The notes below the pieces were generated by a model. It had not been told where the DNA came from. It did no database searches and saw only the letters and a list, made by a program, of their open reading frames with translations. The translations under genes and the position numbers were made by a program. From Siphonodentalium dalli (Eukaryota > Mollusca > Scaphopoda > Gadilida > Siphonodentaliidae): a stretch of 64,000 nucleotides of DNA. This document shows positions 11,285 to 21,632 of this stretch, in pieces. Location of the stretch: the NCBI GenBank assembly GCA_032622095.1, contig CP136062.1, positions 54,855,849 to 54,919,848 of the forward strand, given 5' to 3'. Every line of letters starts with the position of its first letter. The stretch's first letter is position 1.

Positions 11285-12240
11285 ACAATTATCCAGGCGT
11301 TTGGTGTAACAACTGTGCAAAGGGTGATAAAACCATAAGCTTGGCACCTATGTTCCTTATAACTACATATATATTGATCATTATCAGATTTGTAGACATC
11401 GCGGCAGGTCCTTCCATAGCAAATGTTGCTAGGCAACTATCCGACATCGAGGAAATACAAAGATGACTGATATTATGACAGGTTTAACAGAATAAACTAC
11501 GTCATGTAGCATTTTTATGGTGAAAATAACAATATCAGTTGTTGTTAGTGTGGATCTGACTGAAATATTGCCATATTTCTTACTTACATGGGCGGTAATG
11601 GTTGCTAGGTATATAGCCGAAATCGAAAAATGCACATATGACTGATATGGTAGTTTTACCAAACTAATATAAACTAAGTCATTGTCGAAACAATTGTAGT
11701 CGCTCTTGTTATTGTGGATTCGGCTGAACAATTACTTTATATTTCTTAGTTACAGGAGTGGTAACGGTTTCCAGGGACATACCCGAAATCGAAAAATGGT
11801 CATATGACTGATATTGTGTTAAGGCTTATATAACTATTGTGGTCGTGGCTCATATTAAATATAAGCTGTTCAACTTTCAGGTTGTTTAAACTACCATTTT
11901 TAGATTGCGGGTGTGTCCCTAGCAACCGACATCCCTCCCCTTTAAGTAAGAACAATGTTAATTTGTCAGCCAGGTCAACATTAACAACAACTTATAATTG
12001 TTTTCACCATAAAAAATGCTACACGACGAAGTTTAGTTTGTTAAAACTCACATAATATCAGTCATATGTGCATTTCTTCGATGTCGGGTAGTTGCTTTGT
12101 AATCGTTGCTAAATATGGAACTGCCGCGAATGTCGCCACATATGAATATGAGCAGTAGCGTATAAGGAACAAATGTGCCAAGTTTCATGCTTTTGTCACC
12201 TTTTTCACAATTGTTGTGTTTTCTTACGGATCGGTCCATT
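11285..12240. mobile_element. Foldback element with ~330-bp diverged arms
   Basis: The left arm (about 11285-11620) pairs with the right arm (about 11885-12240) in inverted orientation. Examples are GACTGATATTATG against CATAATATCAGTC and CATCGAGGAAATACAAA against TTTGTAATCGTTGC-flanked CTTCGATGTCGG. The spacer repeats parts of the arm: GTTGCTAGG and CGAAATCGAAAAATG occur near 11600 and again near 11775. The arms contain X-box-like GTTGCTAGGCAAC. No transposase was seen. It is likely a non-autonomous foldback/MITE-type element. Confidence 0.7.
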
Positions 12241-12319
12241 GTATCTTCGGTTCGATTGTTGTTTTACGAAAACACTTATCTAATTTCATGAAACTATTTT
12301 GGGAAGGCGTGGAGTTTTT

Positions 12320-13135
12320 GTGTGTCAGGTATGTGTCATGCATGTATCAGGTATCTATCAGGTATGTGTCAGGTAAGTGTCAGGTATCTGTCAGGTATGT
12401 GTCATGTATATGTCAGGTATGTGTCAGGTATGTGGCATTTATGTGTCATATGTGTGTCAGGTATGGGCCATGCATATGTCATGTGTGTGTCAGGTATCTG
12501 TCAGGTATGTGTCATGTATATGCCAGGTATGTGTCAGGTATGTGTCAGGTATGTGCCATTTATGTGTCATGTGTGTGTCAGGTATGTGTCATGCATATGT
12601 CATGTGTGTGTCAGGTATGTGTCAGGTATTTGTCATGTATATGTCAGGTATGTGTCATGTATGTGTCAGGTATGTGTCCGGTATTTGTCATGTATGTGTC
12701 AGGTATGAGTCATGCATGTGTCACGTATGTGTCAGGTATGTGTCATATGTGTCAGGCATGTATCAGGTATGTGTCAGGTATGTGTCAAGTACGTTTCACG
12801 TATGTGTCAGGTATGTGTCATGTATGTGTCATGTGTGTGTCATGTTTGTCAGGTATATATCATGTATGGGTCAGGTATGGGTCTGGCATGTGTCAGGTAT
12901 ATAGCATGTATGTGTCATGTATATGTCAGGTATGTGTCAGGTATGTGTCAGGTATGGGTCTGGCATGTGACAGGTATATAGCATGTATATGTCAGGTATG
13001 AGTCATGTATGTGGCAGGTATGTGTCATGTATATGTCAGGTATGTGTCAGGTATGTGTCAGGTATGTGTCATGTATGTGTCATGTATGTGTCATGTGTCA
13101 GGTATGTATCAGGTATGTGTCAGGCATGTGTCTAT
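12320..13135 (+). repeat. 11-bp minisatellite (TATGTGTCAGG)
   Basis: About 74 units of 11 bp with frequent variants (TCATG for TCAGG, GTGTG, ATATG) run without interruption. Because 11 is not a multiple of 3 and the unit has no stop in any forward frame, all three plus-strand frames stay open (the longest is 12216-13001, 261 codons), each with an 11-residue peptide period such as MCQVCVRYVSG. Gene status is unlikely. Confidence 0.95.
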
Positions 13136-13239
13136 GAGATTCTTGAATGTTTCAATGAATAGACTTACCTGTATTGTGGAACGAAATGCAGTGGTTTCTG
13201 GTTTCACCAACGTAACTTGGCAAACACGTCGACGTCACG

Positions 13240-13930
13240 CCACATGGGAAGCCGTAGCATGGATGTGATGGGTCCTAAAATAATAGGAATTATTGGTACA
13301 TCACGTGAAGCCATCCCATGGATGTGATGCGTCCTAAGATAAATACACAGAACGAGACGATGTGTTAATGTGTTTGTCGATACGGCACGAGCGCTGTCGC
13401 GGAAGGATAGAACGAGAGGCGTTTGCGGGTAAGAATTGCGGGTAGCCTCAAGGCAAGCCACGGCATGGGTGTAATTGGTCCTATATATAAGAATGGGAGT
13501 TATGGGAACCGCACATGGAATGTCGTAGTATGGATGTGATGGGTCCCAGCAGAATGGGAATTATGAGTAACAGCACGGAAAGCCATCACTTGGATGTGAT
13601 TGTTCCTAGAATGGGAATTATGGGTAACAGCGCGGGAAGCCATCCCATGGATGTGATTGGTCATAGAAGAATGGGAATTAAGGGTAATCACACGGGAAGC
13701 CACAGCTTGGATGTGATTGGCCCTAGTAGAATGTGAATTATGGGTAAGCACACGACAAGCCATATCATGGATGAGATGGGTCCCAAAAGAAGGAATTATG
13801 GGTAACCACAAGGCAAACCATAACATGGATGTGATTTGTCCAAAACGAATTGGAATTATGGGTAGCGCATGGCAAGCCTTACCATGAATGGTATGGGTCC
13901 CAGAAGAATGGGAATTATGGGTAGCCGACT
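13240..13930 (+). repeat. ~60-bp minisatellite
   Basis: Units of 57-60 bp are anchored on CATGGATGTGATGGGTCC and GAATGGGAATTATGGGTA. Anchors fall at 13261, 13321, 13532, 13592, 13649, 13709, 13769, 13827 and 13886. The array is interrupted by unrelated sequence at about 13340-13450. Open frames on both strands (13515-13736, 13500-13826) reflect the repeat. Confidence 0.9.
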
Positions 13931-14089
13931 GATAACCCTTTCTATGCTAAATACTTATTGACGAGAAGTTATCATAAGCAATGTTCAGATAATGTATCTT
14001 GAGCATCATTTCAAAATTAATTGTAGACCATTCCAATGTATACTTTTATAAATGAATAGAAGAAGAAACAATTTAGTATATATATAGTA

Positions 14090-14849
14090 CTAGAAGGTGA
14101 CCCGACTTCGTCCGGGGTTTGACCTTGAATTGTCTATTTTGAAGGCCAAAGTCAAGTGGGGTCACGATTTGACCCGTCCAAAACACTGCCCGAACAAAAG
14201 TACCCGTCGAAATCCATCCGGTTTTACCCGATTTGACCTTTTAACCCGATTTGATTTCCACTGAAGTATATAAACGCGCCTCATATACACACGCTCATTA
14301 ATTATCAAGTTTCAACGTAAAGATAAATTACCATCGGTGCCCGAGATATCGCCAAGACGTCTGAAACAGTCAAATGCATCGGCCGTTTAAGAGTTAACGT
14401 GATCTAACTTTATGACCTCTAACGACGTCATAGAAGTTACGCATTGTTTTTACCCTGATAGAAGATCGTACCACTTCTTCTTAATAATTGAGGCAGATAA
14501 CTAAAACGGATACATACATATTATATATCGTTGGAAAGAGGAAACACGAAAGATTCTCATAGTGTCATTACTATGACTGGCATGTTATTATTCGCGCTGT
14601 TTCGAATCGATTTGTAAGCACCGAACTCAAATGAAAGTCCCGTAACACAGCGTAAAAACAGATTTGACCTCGGCACGTGAAAAGTTGACCTCGCACGGAC
14701 AAATTAATAGGCCTATGTTACTCCTGACCCGAAAATACACCCACATACCAAGTTTCATCGAAATTGGCTCAGCCATTTTTGAGTCCATCGATTACACACA
14801 CACACAAACACACACACACACACACAGATCTTTCAAAATATATAATAGA
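14090..14849 (+). repeat. 0.77-kb CTAG-headed tandem unit, copy 1
   Basis: The unit begins CTAGAAGGTGACCCGACTTC and carries TTTGACCTTGAATTG. It ends with a CA microsatellite (about 14793-14826) and ATCTTTCAAAATATATAATA. Its head matches 5235 and 33074 while the body differs, so it is a subfamily of the same CTAG-headed class. Confidence 0.9.
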
Positions 14850-15568
14850 CTAGAAGGTGACCCGACTTCGTCCGTGGTTTGACCTTGAATTGTCTATTTT
14901 GAAGGCCAAGGTCAAGTGGGGTCACGATTTGACCCGTCCAAAACACTGCCCGAACAAAAGTACCCGTCGAAATCCATCCGGTTTTACCCGATTTGACCTT
15001 TTAACCCGATTTGATTTCCACTCAAGTATATAAACGCGCCTCATATACACACGCTCATTAATTATCAAGTTTCAACGTAAAGATAAATTACCATCGGTGC
15101 CCGAGATATCGCCAAGACGTCTGAAACAGTCAAATGCATCGGCAGGTTAAGAGTTAACGTGATCTAACTTTATGACCTCTAACGACGTCATAGAAGTTAC
15201 GCATTGTTTTTACCCTGATAGAAGATCGTACCACTTCTTCTTAATAATTGAGGCAGATAACTAAAACGGATACATACATATTATATATCGTTGGAAAGAG
15301 GAAACACGAAAGATTCTCATAGTGTCATTATTATGACTGGCATGTTATTATTCGCGCTGTTTCGAATCGATTTGTAAGCACCGAACTGAAATATATTAGC
15401 GCAAAACGGCGTAAAAACAGATTTGACCTCGGCACGTGAAAAGTTGACCTCGCACGGACAAATTAATAGGCCTATGTTAGTCCTGACCCGAAAATACCCC
15501 CACATACCAAGTTTCATCGAAATCGGCTGGGCCATTTTCGAGTCCATCGATTACTGACAGACAGACAG

Positions 15569-15601
<33 letters not shown>

Positions 15602-15622
15602 TCTTTCAAAATATATAATAGA
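14850..15622 (+). repeat. 0.77-kb CTAG-headed tandem unit, copy 2
   Basis: This copy is nearly identical to copy 1. It differs by small changes around 15390 and by a longer microsatellite: ACAGACAGACAG then 15 CA repeats (15570-15599). It abuts copies 1 and 3 directly. Confidence 0.9.
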
Positions 15623-16108
15623 CTAGAAGGTGACCCGACTTCGTCCGTGGTTTGACCTTGAATTGTCTATTTTGAAGGCCAAGGTCAAGTGGGGTCACGA
15701 TTTGACCCGTCCAAAACACTGCCCGAACAAAAGTACCCGTCGAAATCCATCCGGTTTTACCCGATTTGACCTTTTAACCCGATTTGATTTCCACTCAAGT
15801 ATATAAACGCGCCTCATATACACACGCTCATTAATTATCAAGTTTCAACGTAAAGATAAATTACCATCGGTGCCCGAGATATCGCCAAGACGTCTGAAAC
15901 AGTCAAATGCATCGGCAGGTTAAGAGTTAACGTGATCTAACTTTATGACCTCTAACGACGTCATAGAAGTTACGCATTGTTTTTACCCTGATAGAAGATC
16001 GTACCACTTCTTCTTAATAATTGAGGCAGATAACTAAAACGGATACATACATATTATATATCGTTGGAAAGAGGAAACACGAAAGATTCTCATAGTGTCA
16101 TTATTATG
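15623..16108 (+). repeat. 0.77-kb CTAG-headed tandem unit, copy 3, 3' truncated
   Basis: The copy follows copies 1 and 2 up to CATAGTGTCATTATTATGA and then leaves the repeat. The missing part holds the microsatellite tail. Confidence 0.88.
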
Positions 16109-16404
16109 AATCAAAATTTCCATAAGTTGTATAACTTGTGCTCTGATCCCGTTATCGCCTCTCATTAACATCATCAATTCTACTATCTTTATTTGTATTC
16201 TGTTTACTGAGGGATAATAAAATATGTTTATACCACGATCGCCTATCTTACTATATAAATAAAGCCATCTGTTTAAATTTTACATTTAATCGACACCTGT
16301 TGATTAAACGTGCCTACTGTTGATTAAACTTCGCAGAGTGGATTAAACTTTCTCCATACAATTTGAACGGAAAAGTGTTTATCCATCGCATTGTAAAGAT
16401 CGTG
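16109..16404. other. Short spacer with GATTAAAC repeats
   Basis: AT-rich sequence with three TTGATTAAAC/TGGATTAAAC motifs (16300-16350). No gene was recognised. Confidence 0.4.
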
Positions 16405-16536
16405 GCATAAACAAAATATACGCATAGTATTTCTGAATAACAAATTTAATCCACTCGTGGTGTAAATCGCCAATCCCACTCGTGGATTAAATTTGTTATT
16501 CAGACACACTATGCGTATATTCTATGTTTAAACCAT
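16405..16536. repeat. Palindromic hairpin element, ~55-bp arms
   Basis: The left arm, with ATACGCATAGT and CTGAATAACAAATTTAATCC, pairs with the right arm, with GGATTAAATTTGTTATTCAG and ACTATGCGTATA. The spacer is about 12 bp. The structure of a small MITE is plausible; target duplications are not clear. Confidence 0.85.
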
Positions 16537-16619
16537 CGTCCAGAGCAAGATTACTAAGCTCGATTGCTCAGGTGTGCAGGGGACCTTAATATTACCAAAT
16601 CAGAGCGATGACAAGGAAA

Positions 16620-17090
16620 CGACCAAGTCTGAGATTATTGTGCCTGTCATTTGCAGAATGAGGTCCCCAGCGGGTGAATTCAGTGACGCTATCGCGCAAA
16701 TCGGGCTAGCATCACCAAATTCACCCTCTGGGGACCTCATTATGCATGGCTCCATCTGCTATGGGAGACATAGACTCAGATTGAAGTTCACAAATGGTTA
16801 ATATTATGATGTACACCCATTGGGAACCTCGATTGTGCAATGTGTCGTCTGCCAATTTGGGGGGAAAAGAAACTAAAATAAAAAAGAAATAGAATCTATG
16901 TGAAGAAGTTTCTATAGAAATGTGATAATAAAGAAACTGTCCAGAGAAGATGAGGCCAAAGCAGAATTAGGTCCCCAGAGGACGAATTTAGTGACACAAG
17001 CAGCTATGCGGCATACTGTCACTAAATTCACCCTCTGGGGACCTCATTCTGCAAATATCAGGCACACTAAACTCAGGCTTGGAAAGGACC
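16620..17090. mobile_element. Nested palindromic element with two internal hairpins
   Basis: Two hairpins share the same arms: hairpin 1 at 16659-16739 and hairpin 2 at 16961-17053, both built from AGGTCCCCAG..GTGAATT and its complement. Around them a larger inverted repeat pairs 16622-16673 (TGTGCCTGTCATTTGCAGAA) with 17033-17085 (TTCTGCAAATATCAGGCACA). It is thus a palindrome of palindromes, typical of foldback-type non-autonomous elements. It lies in the intron that follows the PAN exon. Confidence 0.85.
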
Positions 17091-17122
17091 AGTCAATAAA
17101 TTAATAGGAAGCCATTACATAC

Positions 17123-17440
17123 CAGGACGGTTTTATTGGCGTATTTCAATGCAGTGTTGACCGGGACGTCTATGCATTCGTCCGTCATGTTCCCCAGGAA
17201 ATGGCAGATCTTCTTGGTCGCATCGAAATCAACCTTTTGACACCCCATTGTGTAAGCACACATCCTCTGACATCTCAATACGTTACGGCTTCCCATGGTG
17301 TGCATGATGGTCAGCAGTGGTTCGGCTATATCATTCAAATCAGGAGGCTGACATTTCGTGGCAGCCAGATGTATGCAGACTGCAGTTAGTACAACGACCA
17401 CCACCATACAGCCACGCCACACAACAACACCCAGATACAT
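17123..17440 (-). CDS. First coding exon, secreted PAN/apple-like protein (partial gene)
   Basis: The exon runs from an ATG at 17440 to 17123, where CCTG|GTATGT forms a consensus splice donor. The exon is 318 bp, so it ends in phase 0 after 106 residues. Residues ~1-28 are a signal peptide with a VVVVVLTAVCIHL core. Residues ~30-100 carry Cys pairs in the order RCQRMC, YTMGC, KICHF and DEC, with KVDFDATKKICHFLG matching the usual pattern of PAN/apple domains. That family acts in secreted or cell-surface adhesion and recognition proteins. Past the donor the frame reads nine codons to a stop, consistent with intron. Downstream exons would lie at lower coordinates but none was recognised, and the intron begins with palindromic repeats. 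The domain call is from pattern recognition; a pseudogene exon is possible. Confidence 0.6.
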
Positions 17441-17692
17441 GTCACAATTCCTCCTGCAATTATTGTTACGGAAATAGTGGACCAGACAGATCTAGCAACT
17501 GCCATTATCGAGCGTATTTTAATCCTTTATTGGATGTATATTAACCCCTTATTGTGTGCATATTAGCCCTTTTTATACCATATGGATTCACTCATTCGGT
17601 TATAAAAGCAGACGACAAATGTACGAAAAGATATCACAGTGCAGCCGATTTCATATTCATTGGTGGGAAATGTTTAGATAATAAGTTTAAAA
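17441..17692. other. Region upstream of the PAN-like exon
   Basis: On the minus strand this would hold the 5' UTR and promoter. AT-rich sequence with TTAATATACATCC near 17535 is present, but no definite TATA box or initiator can be assigned. Confidence 0.3.
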
Positions 17693-18835
17693 TAAGAAAT
17701 TATGGCATTGAAATCCATGTGAAAAAAGGACAACCGTGCAGTCACGACCTGCACTACTCGATCAGACTAATATGTGTTGACTTATATGAACGTCAAGATT
17801 TGATTAACAATAAATATTTCTTATAACCAATTACGTACACGAAGTTGGTTGCTTGTGGTAGGGGGATTGGGTCTGTACCTCATAATTATCATATTGTACT
17901 CATACATGTATCTTCCAGCCTTTCGATCGTGGCTCCCCGGGGCCATTTTTTTGACTGGCACATATGCCCATTCTCATTTTGGATGAAATATTAGTTGTAC
18001 TCGCCTCCACAACCCTTGGCCTTGGTTGGAAATTGGGGTTATTATGAGTGAGAACTTGGGTTTACCCCCTCATAATTTGGGTTGTTTGTTTGTTTCAAAT
18101 CACAACCCAAATCATTAGAATATAGTAAGGAAGAACATTCAAATTCCAAGAACATGTTTTGTTTGTACCTGTACAAATTCTCTAGTGATTTGATAGGTTG
18201 GGATTTGATCAGTTTGATTTATACAATTGCATGGAGCTACATTTATACCAGCGCGGACTCATGGGCCATGCACTACGAAACAACGTCAACCCAACCAAGC
18301 CTGCTTTGTGTGCTATGTCGCGTCGCTGTCAAAACGTCAATAACTTTCGCGGGAAAATGCGCATGCCAATATGACGTCGCTTTGGATACAACATATGACG
18401 TAACCTAACATTTTACAGAACATGCTTTTACTAATTTACTAAACTAAAGAAAAGTTTATTTAGTTATATGATAAACATTCAAGATATTTACGATATGAAT
18501 TATGTTGTTTTCGCGAGGTGGCTAAGGAAAATTTGCAGTTTAACGAAAATTTCCGACATTTCCCGAATGGCATAGCAACCCGAGTCCGGTCGACAATATT
18601 TATGATTTAAGTCATGATTATTGTTCAAAGAATAAACCATGTAATGCCTTAACGCAACGAATAATGTTATGTTGGCTATATGAAAAGTAACATTTTGTAG
18701 TTTTAATTTAATTGCAATCACATTTCAAGATGGCGGCCCCTCAAATTCAAAATGGCGGCGCCCCTAATTCAAGATGGCGGCGCCCATATTCGAAAGCGAA
18801 AACAATATAAGAACGACCAGCGCATATGTTGCTGC
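17693..18835. repeat. 1.36-kb duplication, copy 1
   Basis: This segment is repeated at 19053-20190 in the same orientation, offset 1360 bp. Shared blocks include CCAATTACGTACACGAAGTT and TTGGCCTTGGTTGGAAATTG. The 90-codon frame at 17554-17826 overlaps its start and is broken by a one-base loss in copy 2, so it is not treated as a gene. Identity is high but copy 2 has several short insertions. Confidence 0.88.
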
Positions 18836-19048
18836 GCAACATTTGCGCGGCTGGGCTGCGCCCAGCTGGTAGTCCTTAAAAAACGTTTGTTTTTAAGGAC
18901 GACCAGCTGGGCGCAGCCCAGCGCGCATGGTCGTCCTTATACTAAGTTCGCTTTCGAACATGGGCGCCGCCATCTTGAATTAGGGGCGCCTCCATCTTGA
19001 ATTTGAGGGGCCGCCATCTTGAAACGTCATTGCAATTAAATTAAAACT
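18701..19048. mobile_element. 348-bp palindrome with AAGATGGCGGC motifs
   Basis: The left arm starts TTTTAATTTAATTGCAAT and the right arm ends with its complement. Within each arm lie three CAAGATGGCGGC-like blocks separated by CCCCTCAAATTC or CCCCTAATTC, then TTCGAAAGCGAA, GACGACCAGC and CTGGGCTGCGCCCAGCTGG. The centre is near 18888 (CTTAAAAAACG). Arms are about 165 bp with few mismatches. It is a foldback/MITE-type element and sits exactly between the two 1.36-kb copies. Confidence 0.9.
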
Positions 19049-19052
19049 AAAC

Positions 19053-20190
19053 AAGAAATTATGGCATTGAAATCCATGTAAAAAAGGACGACCGTGCAGT
19101 CACGACCTGCACTACTCAGACTAATATGTGTTGACTTATATGAACGTCAAGATTTAATTAACTATAAATATTTCTTATAACCAATTACGTACACGAAGTT
19201 GATTGCCTGTGGTAGGGGGATTGGGTCTGTACCTCATAATTATCATATTATACTCATACATGTATCTTCCAGCCTTTCGATCGTGGCCCCCCGGTGCCAT
19301 TTTTTCGACTGGCACATATGCCCATTCTCAATTTGGATGAAATATTAGTTGTACTCGCCTCCACAACCCTTGGCCTTGGTTGGAAATTGGGGTTATTATG
19401 AGTGAGAACTTGGGTTTACCCCCTCATAATTTGGGTTGTTTGTTTGTTTCAAATCACAACACAAATCATTAGAATATAAGTAAGGAAGAACATTCAATTT
19501 CCAAGAACATGATTTGTTTGTAGGCCTACTTCAGTACCTGTATAGATTCTATATATAGTGATTTTATAGGTTGGGATTTGATCAGTTTGATTACAATTGC
19601 ATGGAGCTACATTTATACCAGCGCGGACTCGGAGCCATGCACTATGAAACAACGTCAACCCAACCAAACCTAATGCGAACCATGCCAACATTATGCCTGA
19701 TTTGTGTGCTATGTCGCGTCGGTGTCGAAACGTCAATAACTTTCGCGGGAAAATGCGCGTGCCAATATGACGTCGCTTTGGATACAACATATGACGTAAT
19801 CTAACAGTTTACAGAACATGCTTCTACTAATTTACTAAACTAAAGAAAAGTTTATTTAGTTATATGATAAACATTCAAGATATTTACGATATGAATTAGG
19901 CCTATGTTGTTTTCGTGAGGTGGCTAAGGAAAATTTGAAGTTTTACGTAAATTTCCGACATTTCCCGAATGGCATAGCAACCCGAGTCCGGTCGACAATA
20001 TTTTTGATTTAAGTCATGATTATTGTTCAAAGAATAAACCATGTAATGCCTTAACGCAATGAATAATGTTATGTTGGCTATATGAAAAGTAACATTTTGT
20101 AGTTTTAATTTAATTGCAATGACGTTTCAAGATTGCGGCCCCTCAAATTAAAAATGGCGGCGCCCCTAATTCAACATGTTCGAAAGCGAA
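19053..20190. repeat. 1.36-kb duplication, copy 2
   Basis: This is the second copy of 17693-18835. Differences include ATTTTTTCGAC for ATTTTTTTGAC, an added GGCCTACTTCAGTACC and a 27-bp in-frame addition in the region TCAACCCAACCAA. Its end runs into a diverged half of the AAGATGGCGGC palindrome. Confidence 0.88.
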
Positions 20191-20315
20191 CTTAGTATAA
20201 GGACGACCTGCGCATATGTCCTTAAAATATGTTACTTTTCACATAGCTAACATGACAGTATTCATTTGGTGAAGACATTACATGGTTTATACTTTAAACA
20301 ATAATCATTACTAGT
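20015..20315. repeat. Second, diverged foldback of the AAGATGGCGGC family
   Basis: The left arm (about 20015-20105, with AAACCATGTAATGCC and TGAAAAGTAACATTTT) pairs in inverted orientation with 20225-20312 (AAAATATGTTACTTTTCACA, GACATTACATGGTTTATA). The segment between them holds the AAAATGGCGGCGCCCC blocks. Arms are more diverged than in the 348-bp palindrome. Confidence 0.75.
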
Positions 20316-20919
20316 GTGAAAGTATATTCTTCTATATCCCCTTCTGGGTGATACCTATATTTATCTAAACGCGTGTTTTTCTATAATTCACTGTTGAGCG
20401 TATAATAAATAGAGGATATCTAGTGTTTTTGAGTGGATACCGAAAAATATGTCATGAGTGAGCGAGACAAATGTTTATTTTCGCGAGCGGCTTGCCGCGA
20501 GCGAAAATAAACATTTGTCGCGGTCACGAATGACGTATTTTTCGGTATCCACTAAAAAAACGCTAGATATTCATTTTATTATACGCATTTCCAAAGAAAT
20601 TCACCACTTACGACGTTAAATGATATCACAATCGTCTTCTATCGATGCATAATTTTTGAAGCCATCAGCTGATCGATGCCTGTTCTCGCAATGCTACTTC
20701 ACCATCCGCAGAATATAAAAATATAGTTCCCGTATTCTTCCCTTTATTTCCGCCATAAATATGTCGAATTTCAACATAAAATAGATTTTAATTATAAGTG
20801 TATCAGTGAATATAATATAATTTAGAATATTACAATGGGTTCTTTCACTTTGACCTTCTTCAATAGTACAAACCGGAAACAGTATTGGTACTCGCAAGTG
20901 AATCGGTCGCACGCGCAAG
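20311..20919. repeat. 609-bp tandem unit, copy 1
   Basis: The unit begins CTAGTGTGAAAGTATATTCT. It repeats at exactly 609 bp and contains the 188-bp hairpin element at 20398-20585. The 74-codon minus frame inside it (20694-20918) has no recognisable features. Confidence 0.92.
20398..20585. mobile_element. 188-bp hairpin MITE-like element, copy 1
   Basis: Terminal GCGTATAATAAAT pairs with ATTTTATTATACGC. Further in, AGTGGATACCGAAAAATA pairs with TATTTTTCGGTATCCACT, and ACAAATGTTTATTTTCGC pairs with its complement around a short CGAGCGGCTTGCCGCG centre. Arms are about 90 bp, nearly perfect. Confidence 0.9.
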
Positions 20920-21528
20920 CTAGAGTGAAAGTATATTCTTCTATATCCCCTTCTGGGTGATATCGATATTTATCTAAACGCGTTGTTTTCTATAATTCAC
21001 TGTTGAGCGTATAATAAATAGAGGATATCTAGTGTTTTTGAGTGGATATCGAAAAATATGTCATGAGTGAGCGAGACAAATGTTTATTTTCGCGAGCGGC
21101 TTGCCGCGAGCGAAAATAAACATTTGTCGCGGTCACGAATGACGTATTTTTCGGTATCCACTAAAAAAACGCTAGATATTCATTTTATTATACGCATTTC
21201 CAAAGAAATTCACCACTTACGACGTTAAATGATATCACAATCGTCTTCTATCGATGCATAATTTTTGAAGCCATCAGCTGATCGATGCCTGTTCTCGCAA
21301 TGCTACTTCACCATCCGCAGAATATAAAAATATAGTTCCCGTATTCTTCCCTTTATTTCCGCCATAAATATGTCGAATTTCAACATAAAATAGATTTTAA
21401 TTATAAGTGTATCAGTGAATATAATATAATTTAGAATATTACAATGGGTTCTTTCACTTTGACCTTCTTCAATAGTACAAACCGGAAACAGTATTGGTAC
21501 TCGCAAGTGAATCGGTCGCACGCGCAAG
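20920..21528. repeat. 609-bp tandem unit, copy 2
   Basis: This copy is almost identical to copy 1 (for example ATATCGATATTT for ATACCTATATTT). It contains the second hairpin element. Confidence 0.92.
21006..21194. mobile_element. 188-bp hairpin MITE-like element, copy 2
   Basis: This is the same hairpin as at 20398-20585, present because the whole 609-bp unit was duplicated. One terminal motif reads GGATATCG instead of GGATACCG, which weakens one arm by one pair. Confidence 0.9.
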
Positions 21529-21632
21529 CTAGAGTGAAAGTATATTCTTCTATATCCCCTTCTGGGTGATATCGATATTTATCTAAACGCGTTTTTTTCT
21601 ATAATTCACTGTTGGGCGTATAATAAAAATTG
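21529..21632. repeat. 609-bp tandem unit, copy 3, truncated
   Basis: The copy matches the first ~100 bp of the unit up to GCGTATAATAAAAAT, that is, up to the start of the hairpin element, and then diverges. Confidence 0.85.

Noticed and set aside
12216-13001. 261-codon frame, longest in the window
   Set aside because: It is produced by an 11-bp minisatellite without stops; all three forward frames are open.
17554-17826. 90-codon plus-strand frame in the 1.36-kb duplication
   Set aside because: In copy 2 a one-base loss (ATGTGAAAAAAGG to ATGTAAAAAAGG) ends the frame; no domain was seen.
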